From Sipunculus nudus (taxonomy: Eukaryota; Annelida; Sipuncula; Golfingiida; Sipunculidae), in assembly GCA_026874595.1 (NCBI GenBank), contig CM049310.1, positions 49,629,558 to 49,693,557 of the forward strand: a stretch of 64,000 bases of DNA, in the 5' to 3' direction. The notes under the pieces are model-generated. The model made no database searches. It was not told the DNA's origin and saw only the letters and a program-made list of their open reading frames with translations. A program made the translations under genes and the position numbers. This document shows, piece by piece, positions 35,848 through 47,768 of the stretch (its first letter is position 1; the number at the start of each line of letters is the position of its first letter).

Positions 35848-38800
35848 GGTTTTCATTGGCTTGTAAATAGGCATTTAATACCCATAAAACCATTGTGGTC
35901 AACAAGTAGAACGGTAGCCATGAGAAATGAACCAACAGAATTGAGGTTACAATTCTTGGACCGTGAAAATAACACGATCACTTGTCCTGAGTATGCTCAC
36001 TGTAATGATTCTGTGAAACAGGGCTAAACATTAACTTTTAAAAGTACTTGCCTGCTTTGGTAAGTCACTTCAAGCTCTCTCTTGTCTTACATAAATTTTT
36101 ACTTGAATTTTTACTTGTCCTCGAAAATCAGCTATCGTACTCTCAGGCATTAACACAAAGTTTGTTCATATGATTGTGTTGCATGCTTTTTTTGCAAGTT
36201 AAGTAATTATTATGTTCAAATGTTAGTTGTTCATAATATTTCTCTTTAGTATTTGTACAGATGAAAGTACAAAATATTTTAGAAATAGAAGTATTATCAG
36301 TATGATTTATTTTCTCCATGAAAGAATGTGGCAGATTCAGGCCTTTGGGAAAAGGTTTATGTTGGGTAAAGGTTTAAATTATAGCAATACACTGGATTTT
36401 CTATTAACCGATATGACACAAAGTGGGCTCGACTGTATATGTAATATTTTACTTCATGGTCATAACCATTATCATTTTCAAACAGTCATACAAGCTATTC
36501 CAACTTGCCATATTTCATTGTAATGATAAAGTTTTCAGGTTAATAAATATATGTCAACTGTCAGATACTCTAGTAAAATAAGATGCTAGAAAATGTGCAG
36601 ATATCTAGAAACTTTTGGTTCCGCAAAACCTAGCACAGTGCCTCTTGACACTTGTTGAAACATAAGATGTGGATACAATCAGAGGGTTTGTTGACATGTG
36701 ATCTAAACAGGATGCACTGTAATTGTGTTTTCAAGCTAATCTTTTTTCAGTTATACCAACACAGAAATCCCTTTATAACCACCTAGGCTCTACTGTTATA
36801 TGTGACAAGGGAGCCAGTTAATTGGCTCTTAATTAAGACTAAAAGACATTGATATTAATTACAAGGTTATATACATTACCAGTTGATTTTGACTCATTTA
36901 AGTTTTTTAAGTAGCCTAAACAATTGTGCTTTTTTTTGGGCATTTACTCACATGATCACCTTGTGGTAACAATACAGTACCTGCAGGTGTGGAAGACACC
37001 AGGCCTTGGTGATTTCAAGATACAAAATAGCATGATAGGAGGAGAGTGCTACCGCCCTGTCACATAGTCCCAAACCAAAATGGACCTCTGCAGATGTACT
37101 TACATAAACTAATAATTAGATAAGATAGCATTATGAAATGGATGTGGTTTTCTCCACAAAATTACCAAAAAAATGTAATTTATCAGAGCTGCATAACAGT
37201 ATATGGTTACCTCAGAATAAAAATATTTAACAATGTTGCAACTATATTGAATGAAAAGAATTCTTTTTAGAACTTATTGCTGTGTAAATACTGTCTTGCA
37301 TTAAGTGGTTTAGGTTGAATTAGAGGACACCCAGTTTGAAGAAGATCTTATACTGCAAACAAAGTCTGAAAGATCTGTTTAAATATTTTTTAAAGAAATT
37401 TCCTGACCTAGCTTCCCATGCCAGCAATTAAAACTTAACACATCAATAGTTTGTGTAGAGCAATTTTTTTCCCTATAAAACAGCCATCCAACTGAAGAAC
37501 CTGTTTAATTTTATGGCACTTTCTTTGAGGATGACTTTGAGATAGTTGTTAATAAATGGGCAGAATTCTGAGAAAAAATATTGTAATCATTCCATCTGAA
37601 TTGAGCTAAATTCAAAATAAATTATTTATCATTCATGCATGCTGTATATTCAAAATAAACAGTCATCCCCATTTGAAGAAAATCATCATTATTAGTAATC
37701 TGATGAGTAGATGAATAAACTTGGCAAACCAACCTATTGAAAACAAAACTTATATGGAAAAATGGAAATGTAAATATATCTTGATACAGAAACCTTGCAA
37801 ACTAACTCTATCTAAGAACATAAATCTCAATGTGAAATCAAGGATATATCATGCACCAGTTGCACAATTATTAGATATATTTTGCTATATTATGAGTAAA
37901 TTTTATCATCCTCAGGGATCCATTGTGAAGAAATTTCAGTTACTTTTCAGAATGAATAAAATTAGATGTTTTTTTATCTTTAAACAGATAAAGATAAATG
38001 TTATCTGTTTATCATATATTTATAAAGAAACATGCATTCATGATTATTCAAGGTTGTGTCAGTGTGTGTTAGGCAAACAAAAAGAACACTATTGATCAAT
38101 TTACTGGTTTTCAGATATTCTTTATTCAAGTGCTGAGTGTATATGCAGTTTGGCACAATGTTGTCTTTTTGGTATACATATAGGTCTACTGCTGTGTAAA
38201 GAATATACATATATAGTGGAGCCCCTACTGATGGACACTCCCTGTTAATGGACACCCCTGGCTCATTGGGTGGAAAATCAGTTCTTGACAGATGAGACGG
38301 AGTTAAACTGGATATATTAACCTGAATTTGTAACCTTAGCTTTCTGCAGTAGCCAGTATACATCTATTGGTTACAGAGAGATGTTATGCTAATTTGCTAG
38401 TTTTATGCATGTGAGCATAAAATGCTCTTCTGTTGCATGTAGTTAGCATAGGTGTACAACCAACTGTATATATGCAGGGCAAACCTTTTACCAAAATCCA
38501 TACAGTTAATTCATGATTTAATATAACTGTTACCTACTCATTTATTCTAAAGTTTGAACACTGATTTGCTTGTGTGGACTTCATTTTGAGCTATTTGTAT
38601 GGGAAATAATCACTAAAAGAAAATCTTCCTAAATGTAAGCCGCATCATAGAAGGCAAGTTGAAAGGCAAAAGGTCCATATAATAAATGATAATGAATCCT
38701 GTATGTTACCCTTAAATAAAAGCTGTCTATCATAAATGACACCAGGTCTTTCATTAATGGGAAATGATGAACTAAAATTTCCACTTAATCCATGTTCCCT

Positions 38801-39591
38801 TAGGTTCCTGTCAAAATGTTAAAGGGGCCTAATCACCTATAAAGAATTTTGAATTAACACTAAAAAATAGCTTCTTCCTTTAAAATAAATTTTACCTGCC
38901 AAATAATAACTCTGAAACCATTTGCTTAATCCCTTAAATTAGTGTTAAAAACATTGGACTGGACACGATCACAGGTGTCAACAAAACACAATTTGTGGGG
39001 CTGTGTGCATGGCTCAGGCTACAACACGTCTCAATCAGGAGATGCCCTCACTGACTTGGCCTAAAAAAATGTAATACATGTTCCTGCTGGCTGAAACATC
39101 GCATGCTGCGGTTCACAATCAGACCTCTAGTCACACAGCCTTGTTATGGTAAACAGACATGCGTGGACTGTTTTTACCAACATGCAGAGCCATGATTAGG
39201 TTTTAAACAGCTGTATGTGAGGTACTGAGACTGTGCTCTGATGGTTTACTGAGAAGCTTTTGTATAAAGCAAAACTGAACTGATATTGTGAAAGAATAGG
39301 CATAATATTGATCCTGATTATGTACCTTAAAGACTTTGTGCATATGTTATACAATTAAGTCATATTAATGGATATACTTTGCTCAGGTACTGTTAACTCT
39401 ATCTTGAGATCACAAAAATGGAAACCTCATGAAACAATGAAAGGTAAAAATCGCCAAATTTTAACATGGCAAAGAACTCATTAAACTGTACCCTCCAATG
39501 CTTTTCACCAAAATCCTAAGCTTCCAGCATGGTAGTGTGTGGCTTATTGCCATACACATTTAATATTCACGTGTATTTATTGTCTTTACAG
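35848..39591. other. intron 1, remainder
   Basis: Apart from the SINE fragment at 36955-37165, the only recognisable scraps are TATAGTGGAGCCCCTACTGA at 38212, like the end of the small ACAGTG elements, and TTAAAGGGGCCTAATCACCT at 38819, the left end of the TTAA-flanked family seen complete at 47299. No exon is supported. Confidence 0.5.
36955..37165 (+). mobile_element. SINE fragment (3' body)
   Basis: Only the distal body is present: CCAGGCCTTGG, GGAGAGTGCTACCGCCCTGT, CACATAGTCCCAAACC and CTGCAGATGTACTTACATAA. It corresponds to the same region of the copies at 2511 and 35431, ending in an A-rich stretch. Confidence 0.7.
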
Positions 39592-39687
39592 GAGGATGCC
39601 TTGCAGTTTTTTCGTGAGGAGAAGAACGAGGGGGCTGTATACAATGTGTTCCTGAAGAAAGTACGCTACCACCGACCTTCAGACGAA
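39592..39687 (+). CDS. Rgl: Rgl exon 2 (pre-REM segment)
   Basis: The exon has 32 codons, phase 0 at both ends, between a TGTCTTTACAG acceptor and a GAA|GTAGGT donor. It reads EDALQFFREEKNEGAVYNVF followed by LKKVRYHRPSDE. The GAVYNVFLKKVRYH stretch matches the conserved segment just before the REM domain in RalGDS and RGL proteins, where the pattern is roughly GA-[IV]-Y-x-V-x-L-[RK]-K-V. That match is from memory of the family. Together with exon 1 it places the protein in the RalGDS/RGL group rather than in SOS-, RasGRP- or RapGEF-type factors, which lack this segment. Confidence 0.88.
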
Positions 39688-39993
39688 GTAGGTAGTCTTG
39701 GTTATGGGCATGGTCATGCCGATGGAGCCTCCACTTGGTATCTTAGCATGCCGGCAAGTATTAACAAAAGCTGGTGGCCTTTCTCTTACTGACATTGTAC
39801 ATTTGTGGTGTGGTGTTCTTATAGTCTAGGTTTCATTCATTGTTGTCACTTCGTATTTCAAGAAAACTGTTATTTCATTTCTTAATCAAATCTGTTAATG
39901 AGGAATGTGATTGATTTCCTGGTTTTCACATGCAATTACATGTGCAGAAGACCGACAAAGGCATGATGCATAAATATATTGTCGCCATGGAAA

Positions 39994-40340
39994 CAGGCTT
40001 CTGTGATTTAGGGGTAGAGCGCAAGGGGATTGGCCCCCACCAGGGGGAGGGTGCTGCAAGCCTAATGGGAAGGTTTTACCCATGGCCGTGTTTCACACAC
40101 AGTCAAGTACATATATCAGTATCAGCACTTCCTCAGTTTTATGATCTAGCAATGGGGATGATTACACATCCAGGGCATGCAGATGCAATAGTCACCGGAC
40201 CTGGTTAACACCAGGATATAAAATGAGAAGATGCATATGCTGTTGCCTTGTTACGGTGTCTGAATTGGAATGGAATTCTGCAAATATACATACTTTAAAA
40301 AATCTGAGGGAGTTGCCTCCAACAAAAATAAATTCAAATA
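39994..40340 (+). mobile_element. SINE copy with deleted tRNA head
   Basis: GGCTTCTGTGATTTAGGGGT is followed almost directly by the body (GGGGATGATTACACATCCAG, GGTTAACACCAGGATATAAA, GGAATTCTGCAAATATACAT). Most of the B-box region is missing compared with the copy at 35431. It lies about 300 bp after exon 2. Confidence 0.75.
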
Positions 40341-41273
40341 TATTTTTTTTCAAATGGTTGCCATGGAAAAGCAAGCATAGCACAGCAGTAGCTGTACCTT
40401 ACTTATACTTATATAAAAAGACCATGTGTATATAAAGATTGTCAGTTTTAGGAAAAATTTTGGTTAAAATATTGTAAAAAAAAAAAACCTTAAGGTGTCA
40501 GCCACTGAAGATTGCCATGTCAGCACCAGGAAACATATACAATTATAAATCTGAAAAAGGATGTATATTTTAAATCAATAAATTTCCTGGCACAATTTTA
40601 ACAATATGTTTTGCAGTCAAATCCAGAGTGGCAGCACTGTTTAGTGTTGATGCCTGGAATATTTAAACATGAGGTGGGCTAAGTTTTCTCCTTGAGGGCC
40701 ACATGAAAGGTTAACAGATAGACAATTATTATTCACACAACTGTATTATATTGAACACTTAGTAGCAAATTTAAAAAAAAAATGAAATATATGAGTATCA
40801 AAGACTTTAAATATAAAACCTGTCTGTTCCTTTTGTCAATTTCTTTTCATTACATATTCGAGCAAAATTTCACGGTATTCTCTTTTAGTGCGCTATTCTA
40901 TATATGACAGAATACTTGGAAATTTTTCTAGCAATTCTTTTTTAATAGTTAAAAGTTACAGTTATGGTATGTTTACCTGTATATAAAGGCATTAATTCTT
41001 CTCATTTGAAAGCAAACAACATTTCCATTATTATTTATAAAGGAGTTTTAACTTCAGTAAGATATGGAGAAGGAATTATTTGGTTAACTCTGTATGCATA
41101 TTTGTTTGTTTGTTTGCTTGTGAAGTCATGGCTTCCAGTACTTATTATATGTATGTATATAAAAAGGCCACTAGCGATCTAGAAGCAGTTTGTATGTGTA
41201 TTTTTCTGACTGTACTAACAGAACTTCTGTACTATTGTATCTTTTGCTGCTGCTAATCCCAATCTCTAACATA

Positions 41274-41698
41274 CTGTGGTTGGCTCCATATTCATGGGGT
41301 TAAAATTTCGTGATTTTGACATTATGATTATTTCGTGAGGGTTATATTTTTGCGAGCTGCCCTGATTGTATACTGCATGGTGTATATCCAATAAAACTAA
41401 TATAAATTAGTTATATTAAATAATCTGTACGTTTGTCGTAAAAATGGATGACGACCCAAGACAACATTGAACAAGTGGAAATTCTTGTCATTTTTGGCAG
41501 AATATTTTGAAACATTTGATATCAAATACTATATGATTTACGGGTAACATACATTGATATATTATCTCTTTTTCAATCTTTTTCTTTATGAGTTCCCTTT
41601 GATGATGGGGCCTATTCATGAGGGTTTTATTTTGTGATAATTTTCCTTTCGCGAATATCGCAAAATTGATACCCTCGTGAACAAAAAGGCAACCACAG
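41274..41698. mobile_element. TA-flanked inverted-repeat element (425 bp)
   Basis: The left end CTGTGGTTGGCTCC and the right end AAGGCAACCACAG are inverted matches and are flanked by TA on both sides (41272-41273, 41699-41700), as in Tc1/mariner-type insertions. Subterminal TTCGTGATTTTG and TTCGCGAATATCGC words are typical of the family seen in mollusc genomes. There is no transposase frame. A (CTA)n run follows the right end near 41706-41727. Confidence 0.65.
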
Positions 41699-41926
41699 TA
41701 CCTGATACTACTACTACTACTACTACCCTGGTACTCTACTACTTCTACAACTACTATTTGTACTGTGTTTGTTTTCATAAAGAGCAGAGCTTTACTATTA
41801 TTTTTTTTTTCTGATTACATATATGGATGTATGCTTGTATACATTGGTGCTAATTAAAATGTGTCTTATATTCTCATAATTTACCCATGAAAATGTTGTG
41901 TAAACTAATTATACCTCTTTCAAATA

Positions 41927-42033
41927 CAGTGGTACCTGTCTGAGAGACCACCTGTCTTATTAATGAGACCATCTATGAATGAAGATCACTTTTCAGCTTT
42001 CCCATTGATGGTCTTATAACACAGGTTTCACTG
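41927..42033. mobile_element. 107-bp TA-flanked MITE (ACAGTG family)
   Basis: The ends CAGTGGTACCTGTCT and AACACAGGTTTCACTG are inverted matches, with TA at 41925-41926 and 42034-42035. This is the most compact member of the family in the window. Confidence 0.65.
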
Positions 42034-42339
42034 TATATATCATAGTATCACCTACTATGTGAATGTAATTCATGCTGTTGAACTTGACCTGGTTAATTTT
42101 CACTTGTGTAAGATTTAGCCCCTGTGATTATTTTAAAACTGCACAAAGAAGGTTTGCAATATTTTTCTGACGTTTATTTTTCTTTGCTTTATTTCAGTTT
42201 TAAAACTTGAATAAAAAGGTTATTTAAGTTGACACCAGCTTTGTGCCATGTTTGTTCTCCAGGGTTAGGACAGTTTCTTTTGTGACACAAGCTGTCAATG
42301 CAAAAAAAAAATGCAGCTTGTCTTCTGATAAGCACCTAT

Positions 42340-42760
42340 AACACCTGGAAAGTGAATGAAAAGCTGAGCAGTACCTTAAACCCATTCTTTTGTCACTTTC
42401 TATGTGTCCATGTCAGAATTGATTTACTGACTTCATTTTTCTTTTGCCAAATTTGCCCGAAGCAAAAGCAAAATTATTCCAACGGGGGAATAAGATCGCT
42501 TTTGAGTCACCCAACTTTCAGAAATAAAAATTTTGTTTTTAGTTTGCTCATTGCAGTATGGTTTCAGTATTCATTCAGTCATGTCCTTGTTGTGTCGCTT
42601 TTCATTCACCTGTGTTAATATTGGTTCTTTTTCTCTTTTGCTGATTGAAAGCCAAAGTTGCAGAATCAATTCTGACATAGGCACATGGAAAACGACAGAA
42701 AAACAAATTTAAGCTGTTGATCCACTTTTCATTCACTTTCCCAGTGAGATGCTTAAAAAT
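42340..42760. repeat. ~90-bp imperfect inverted repeat in intron 2
   Basis: GGAAAGTGAATGAAAAGCTG ... TGTCAGAATTGATTTACTGA on the + strand at 42347-42430 is matched on the minus strand at 42655-42745 (GGGAAAGTGAATGAAAAGTG ... TGTCAGAATTGATTCTGCAA). The two arms are separated by roughly 220 bp. They translate to similar short peptides (KVNEK...FFC), which could mean two head-to-head copies of a once-coding mobile sequence. Confidence 0.7.
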
Positions 42761-42974
42761 TTCTAAACCTTCGCTTTCCATGTCCATTTTTTTTCCATAA
42801 AATAAAGATTTTGGTTCGTGATTTGGTCTGACACAGGCTATAGGGAGTGGAACGTGATGCCACAGAGTGATATTTAGCACATTTAATTCAATCAGATTGA
42901 ACTAAAACCTGGTGACAGAGTGTCCAAGAGTGACAATGGTCTCAGAGTGGTGAAGCCCATGAATCTTTGATGGT

Positions 42975-43190
42975 TTAAAAAAATAAATTAATCTTTAATT
43001 TGTAAATGTAACTACAGTGATTGCATTTTCCTAAGTTTCTAATCAAGTCTCAAATTAAAAAAAAATTCTGACAAAAAAAATAAATTTATCCTTAATTTGT
43101 TAATATAACTTGTAAATTCTAACTACAGTGATTGCATTTTCCTTAGTTTCTAATCAAGTCGCAAATTTAAAAAAAATTCTGATCTGTCTG
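42975..43190 (+). repeat. 111-bp direct tandem duplication before the exon 3 acceptor
   Basis: ACTACAGTGATTGCATTTTC and CTAATCAAGTC...CAAATT followed by AAAAAAATTCTGA recur with a period of 111 bp (markers at 43011 and 43122). The second copy ends about 30 bp before the splice acceptor of exon 3. Confidence 0.88.
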
Positions 43191-43220
43191 TACATTAATA
43201 ATAAAAAAATTTATTTGCAG

Positions 43221-43423
43221 GGTGGGGAAGACTCCATACAAAGCGCCACACTTCAATGGCGGACAGAATCGGTGAAGCAACTAAAGGCAGGGTCACTTGA
43301 GAAAATAATCGAAGCGTTAGCATTTGATGATGGGGAGCTGGACTCCTCGCATCTTAACATCTTTCTGGCAACCTTCAGGTCCTACGCAGACATTAGGGAG
43401 GTCCTGGACTGTCTGTTAGAAAG
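43221..43423 (+). CDS. Rgl: Rgl exon 3 (REM / RasGEF_N domain, first part)
   Basis: This exon runs from a TTTATTTGCAG acceptor to a GAAAG|GTATGT donor. It holds 67 codons plus two bases of a split Arg codon. The protein runs from GGEDSIQSATLQWRTESVKQ, through KAGSLEKIIEAL, to SSHLNIFLATFRSYADIREV and LDCLLER. The pattern K-A-G-[ST]-L-E-K-[IL]-[IV], then F-L-x-T-[FY]-R-[SA], then V-L-D-x-L-x-[ED]-R is the signature of the Ras exchanger motif, a helical domain that packs against and stabilises the catalytic CDC25 domain. A direct duplication of intron sequence lies immediately upstream of the acceptor, and a small inverted-repeat element lies about 40 bp past the donor. Confidence 0.95.
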
Positions 43424-43464
43424 GTATGTGACATGGTGCTACCTCCACCAGGTGGGCAGAGGTA

Positions 43465-43629
43465 CAGTGAAACTTTGCTAATGGGACCTCGATAAAGTGT
43501 TTTCATTTTTGAGGTGGTTGTCTAAGTGAGGTCTGATATAAAAAGCTTAAATGAATTGGGACCATGAAAAATGGTTGTCATTTTAGGGTGGTCCCTAAAC
43601 CGAGGTTGTCATTAGGCAAGGTTTTACTA
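43465..43629. mobile_element. 165-bp TA-flanked MITE next to exon 3
   Basis: The ends CAGTGAAACTTTGCTAA and TTAGGCAAGGTTTTACTA are inverted matches with flanking TA. The family is the same as at 41927. It starts about 40 bp after the exon 3 donor. Confidence 0.6.
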
Positions 43630-43942
43630 TATTATGTTTTACCTTTGGATATTTTGTTTGTTTGTTTGCAGCTTTATACAAAACATTTCTGAACTGATTT
43701 TAATTAAATTTTGCAGAAATTTAGGATAACATCCATTAGAATTTTGAGGTAATCGAAATCACCTTCATATATGTGTTTTCATTCAAAGGTTTCCTTTCCA
43801 TCATGACGTGGTTATTTTTTCTGTCCCTGTCAAGGCCCAGAACTTAACATTTCCTCATGAATTGTAGTTTTGGTAGTGAATCTAGTAGGTCAGAACTCGC
43901 TTGAGCTATAACCTTTTAATCCCAGTTTAAAATGGCTAGTTT

Positions 43943-46366
43943 TTAGCTCAGCTGACTTTCAGTCATGCTGGGCTCTAGCGATGGGTCTTTGTCCGGCGTC
44001 CTTCTGTCTGTCCGTCCGTCCGGCCGTTAGCAGGGCACAAATCGTAACCGTAGGGGCTAGGGCTATGAACCCTATGCAGTCTTAGAGGTTATAAAAAGAT
44101 CTCCTTGCAAACCTGAAATTAGGTCACTGTGACCTATATTCTCGAAGTTATGGGGTGTGTTTGCACCCCCCAGAAATAACTCTTTGAGACAAAATTTTCA
44201 TCCCAAACCTTCCATCTTTCACATACAGCTCACCTACCAACAGGGGAAGAACCATAATTTTTTTTAGGTCAAAAGGTCAAAGGTCAAGGTCACAGGAGCC
44301 TCTTCTTTGAAAAGCCTGTGGATGCATTTTAAGCCAACCCTTTCATCCCAATTCTTTGATCTTTCACATATATCTCACCTACTAAGTTGGAGAAGAATCC
44401 TATGGATTTTGAGGTCACAAGGTCAAAGGTCAGGGTCACAGGATCCACTTCTTTGAAAAGGTAGTGGACACATTTTAAGCTAGACTTTTCATTCTAAACC
44501 TTCCAGCACTGATATCGCTTCTCTGCCAACAGGGGAAAAGACCTGTTGATTTTGAGGTCAAAGGTCAAGTTCACAGCACCCACTTCTTGCGTGGAGTCAT
44601 TTTCAGGCAAACTTTTCAATCTGTACCTTCCATCTGTCATATATGGCTTACCTACCAATAAGGGAAGAAGCCTATTGATGTTGAGGTCAAAAAGTCAAAG
44701 GTCAAGGTCACAATATTAAATTGTTCTAAATGCTTGTGAGCATATTTCAAGTGTAACTGTTCAACCCAAACCTTCAGTCTTTCACATATGCCACATCTAT
44801 GCATCACTCAGTTTGACTCAAACTTCATATTTATCGGTCTTTTTGCTTGATTAAATAACTTATTGATCTTGGGGTCAGCTGGTCAGCAGGTTAAAGGTTG
44901 CAGGTCAAAGTTATTCACCCATTGGTTTCCAAGTAATTACACCAAATTTAAGTGGTCAGTAGTTACCTATCATTTAGAAAGAATCCAGTTGATATATGGG
45001 CAAAAGGCCAAGGTCATAGGTCAGGGATGTTCACAATTACTTATTTTATAGACCATCTCTATTTTTCTTGTATATATAACCATCCCACTCCAGCTGGTAC
45101 ATCTCCCTGTGTGGCTGTAATTGTGAGTGACACTGGTGACATATGACTCCCTTTTGTATCAGCCTATTAAGTGATAAGGCTAAGTGATAAGTACCTCGTT
45201 ACTTCATAACAAAAACACTGTTGTCAGAATGCTTCAGCCAGGCATTAAGACTATGAGAGTATAGTATTAAGGTTTAGCTACTGATTTATAAGATGATGGG
45301 AATATTTTGCAGTTTATTTTATGGAATCCTAACAATAAACTTAGTTTCCTAGATATCTGAATATTTTAATATATATCACCACATATAAAAGCAAGTGTTT
45401 GTTCTCATAATATGTGGATGTGTACCTTGATTTAGGATGGCTTTTTGTTTTATTTCAAGACTCTTAGTCATGCTTTCTGCATTTCTTTTCTTTCAGGTTT
45501 GGCAGTTTACCTACCCTGCTGACCCCATTGAAAAGCAGAGTGATAATAAAAAATATTGGACTTACACTTTTTACAATTGCATATCTATAAATCTGATATG
45601 AGGGCCTGGACATGCCTTTTGAATTATTTTGGGCATTTATTACTGGATAATTTGCCCCAAGTTTGGTCTCTTATTGGAGAATGTGGGATATAAAATGTCA
45701 TACTTGTCAGAAATCCATTATGTCTGCCAGTTAGCCACCTTAGAAATTCTTTCTTCAGGGCAGTTTCAGTAATTTTTCTTTAATGTTTGGTCCAATTTAG
45801 AGAATGTTTGTTGTCTGATTTCAGACTTGTCAGAAGTCCAATATGGCCACCAGGCAACCATCTTTTAATTCCTTTTGATCATATTATCTCAAGAACAGTT
45901 AAAGTGAATGCAGTTGGATGTATATTTATGTAATCTTGTAAAGGATATGGTCAAATATTTCTGAATAAATGTTACCATCATTTCTAAAAGTGCAGTACAG
46001 TTGGCTTGTATTGAATAAAAATTCATACAGAAGCACCTGTTTCTCAATAATTCTTGCATGTATTTCCTTGATTTTTGCTGTACATTTTGATCTAATATTT
46101 GCCCTTTGTGGTGTTCCTTTTGAGACTGACAGGTTTCAAGCAAGCTGTTGGAATAGTTCCTTAACAATCATGCATTTTCCTCAGACCATCAATTCACTGT
46201 GTTTTAACCAGACATAGGTGATATATATTTCTGTTGTCATAGAAAATTTTCAAAAAATTGGCAAATTGGTTCTTCAAAATTTGACTGGAAGTTGTGAATC
46301 TCAGTCCATGATGTCACAGGTCATGCTTGGCAGCTGAGCGTCATGACCCATGGGTCACTTGTTTGT
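43943..46366 (+). repeat. AGCTCAGCTGAC element with ~140-bp internal units
   Basis: The left end TTTTTAGCTCAGCTGACTTT is followed by a (GTCC)n run (43995-44030). Four copies of a unit with AGGTCAAAGGTCAAGGTCAC-like text then lie near 44270, 44412, 44555 and 44690. A compatible right end, GCTGAGCGTCATGACCCATG and CACTTGTTTG, is at about 46334-46366. The region between 44750 and 46330 is mixed, and it encloses the candidate exon at 45497 and repeat text related to the 145-bp minisatellite (45700-45860), so the outer limits may join more than one insertion. Confidence 0.55.
45497..45539 (+). other. candidate alternative or terminal exon in intron 3
   Basis: A strong pyrimidine-rich acceptor (TTTCTTTTCTTTCAG) is followed by sequence that completes the split Arg codon of exon 3 and continues RFGSLPTLLTPLKSR. 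REM domains in this family usually end with R-[FY]-G, so the reading is attractive. A possible donor (CAGA|GTGATA) at 45540 would leave phase 0, which does not fit the phase-2 entry required by the exon at 56197. If not spliced, the frame stays open for 16 more codons, from the GTG at 45540, to a TAA at 45588-45590, giving a short truncated isoform. An AATAAA lies at 45545-45550. It may be an alternative last exon, part of a mutually exclusive arrangement, or a chance pseudo-exon. The direct exon 3 to 56197 junction is fully in frame without it. Confidence 0.3.
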
Positions 46367-47298
46367 CCTTTTCAATGCATAGAGCCATTGGTATAGTGCT
46401 AATCAGTGAATGGAGTTACTGAACCGCAACAAACGTTTCCTGTGTTGCTGTGTAGTTTGATTGGGATCCTGACGGAGGTTGTGGTCTCTGACTGCTCTTT
46501 AGTTTGATGTTTCTTAGTTTAATGGCTCTTTGTCAGGTAAATGTCTGGCGTGTCTCAGGTGTGGATTGTTTATTCATGAAGGAAACAAAGGATGTTTTTA
46601 ATGTGTTGGAGATGCCAGACTTGATAGCTTTATTGTATGCAGTGTGTGACATTATTATCCCGGATATATGTTAACAGTGAACAATATAAGATAAATTATA
46701 TCTCTGAATATAATTTCCAGTTGCCGACTGGAAACTGGAAAATAAAACATCAGCCATTCAGTGATAATGTTTATGATTTTCACTTTAAAAAAATGGTGGG
46801 TCTCATGAAAGAAAACAAAAACAAAGCTGTTTTGTTATTTTCTGTGTTTATGGACATGTTTATAATGTAATTTATCAGCCCTTAATCAAAACAACAAAAG
46901 TTTGTCCAACATCGAGTTAATGTATGACATACAACATATGTCACCATTTATTGACACGTTATCAGTTCTTGTCAGAATTGTGTATTTTGCTCATGATAGG
47001 TGTGCTTTATTTAGAATGGTAACAGCACAGCCTGCCATCTTTTGTATTCTGGTGCCTACAGTTTAGATTTGAGTCGATACAGTGCTTCAAAATAGGTCCG
47101 TTTTCAGTGTTCTGGATCATACTCTGGCAAAATATTAGTCAACACTATCAAAAGGGACACTGCATGGTTCATATTCTATTACCATGAGAAATGTATACTT
47201 CCTATTTCAACTTCATGAAGTAAAAGTATAAATTTAGGAAGTACGACTTGCCTAAGGATATGACATGATAACAAGAGACTCCTTGCTTCTTGACTTAA

Positions 47299-47764
47299 AG
47301 GGGCCCAATCACCTATCTGACCTTTATAAACTGAAGGTAATCTGTTGGAGCTTTTATAAAAGATAGGCCAGAAAAACGTGGATATCATTACACACAGGCT
47401 GCTTGTATTGTTTATATCAACTTGTTTATAATATGTGGGGGCCCGCCAAAATAATCAAAACAAAATCAACAAGGGCACCTGGCAGCAAGTCAGATAAGCC
47501 AGAGCTTTGCAAAAGGCATTTTGCAACAAGTGGCCTTTCTACCTCCACATATATGCAACCTAACACCTTAGGTTCCATGTATTTCCTGTTTGTCAACATT
47601 GCTGTGTTGACAAACATGTTGTTGATAAACAAGTTCATACATCCTTCACAATGGCATTATAAGTACATTTCACAACAAAAATTACTCTTAGATCATTAAT
47701 ATATAAACAGTGGAAGCCAGAAACCACATAGATTCTTTTTTAAAGGGTAGGTGAATGGGCACCT
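47299..47764. mobile_element. TTAA-flanked MITE (466 bp)
   Basis: The ends AGGGGCCCAATCACCTA and TAGGTGAATGGGCACCT are inverted matches with TTAA immediately outside on both sides (47295-47298 and 47765-47768). TTAA target duplication is characteristic of piggyBac and Kolobok transposons. Inside, a perfect 12-bp hairpin TGTTTGTCAACA/TGTTGACAAACA lies near 47588-47617. Short frames here are not coding. Confidence 0.78.
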
Positions 47765-47768
47765 TTAA

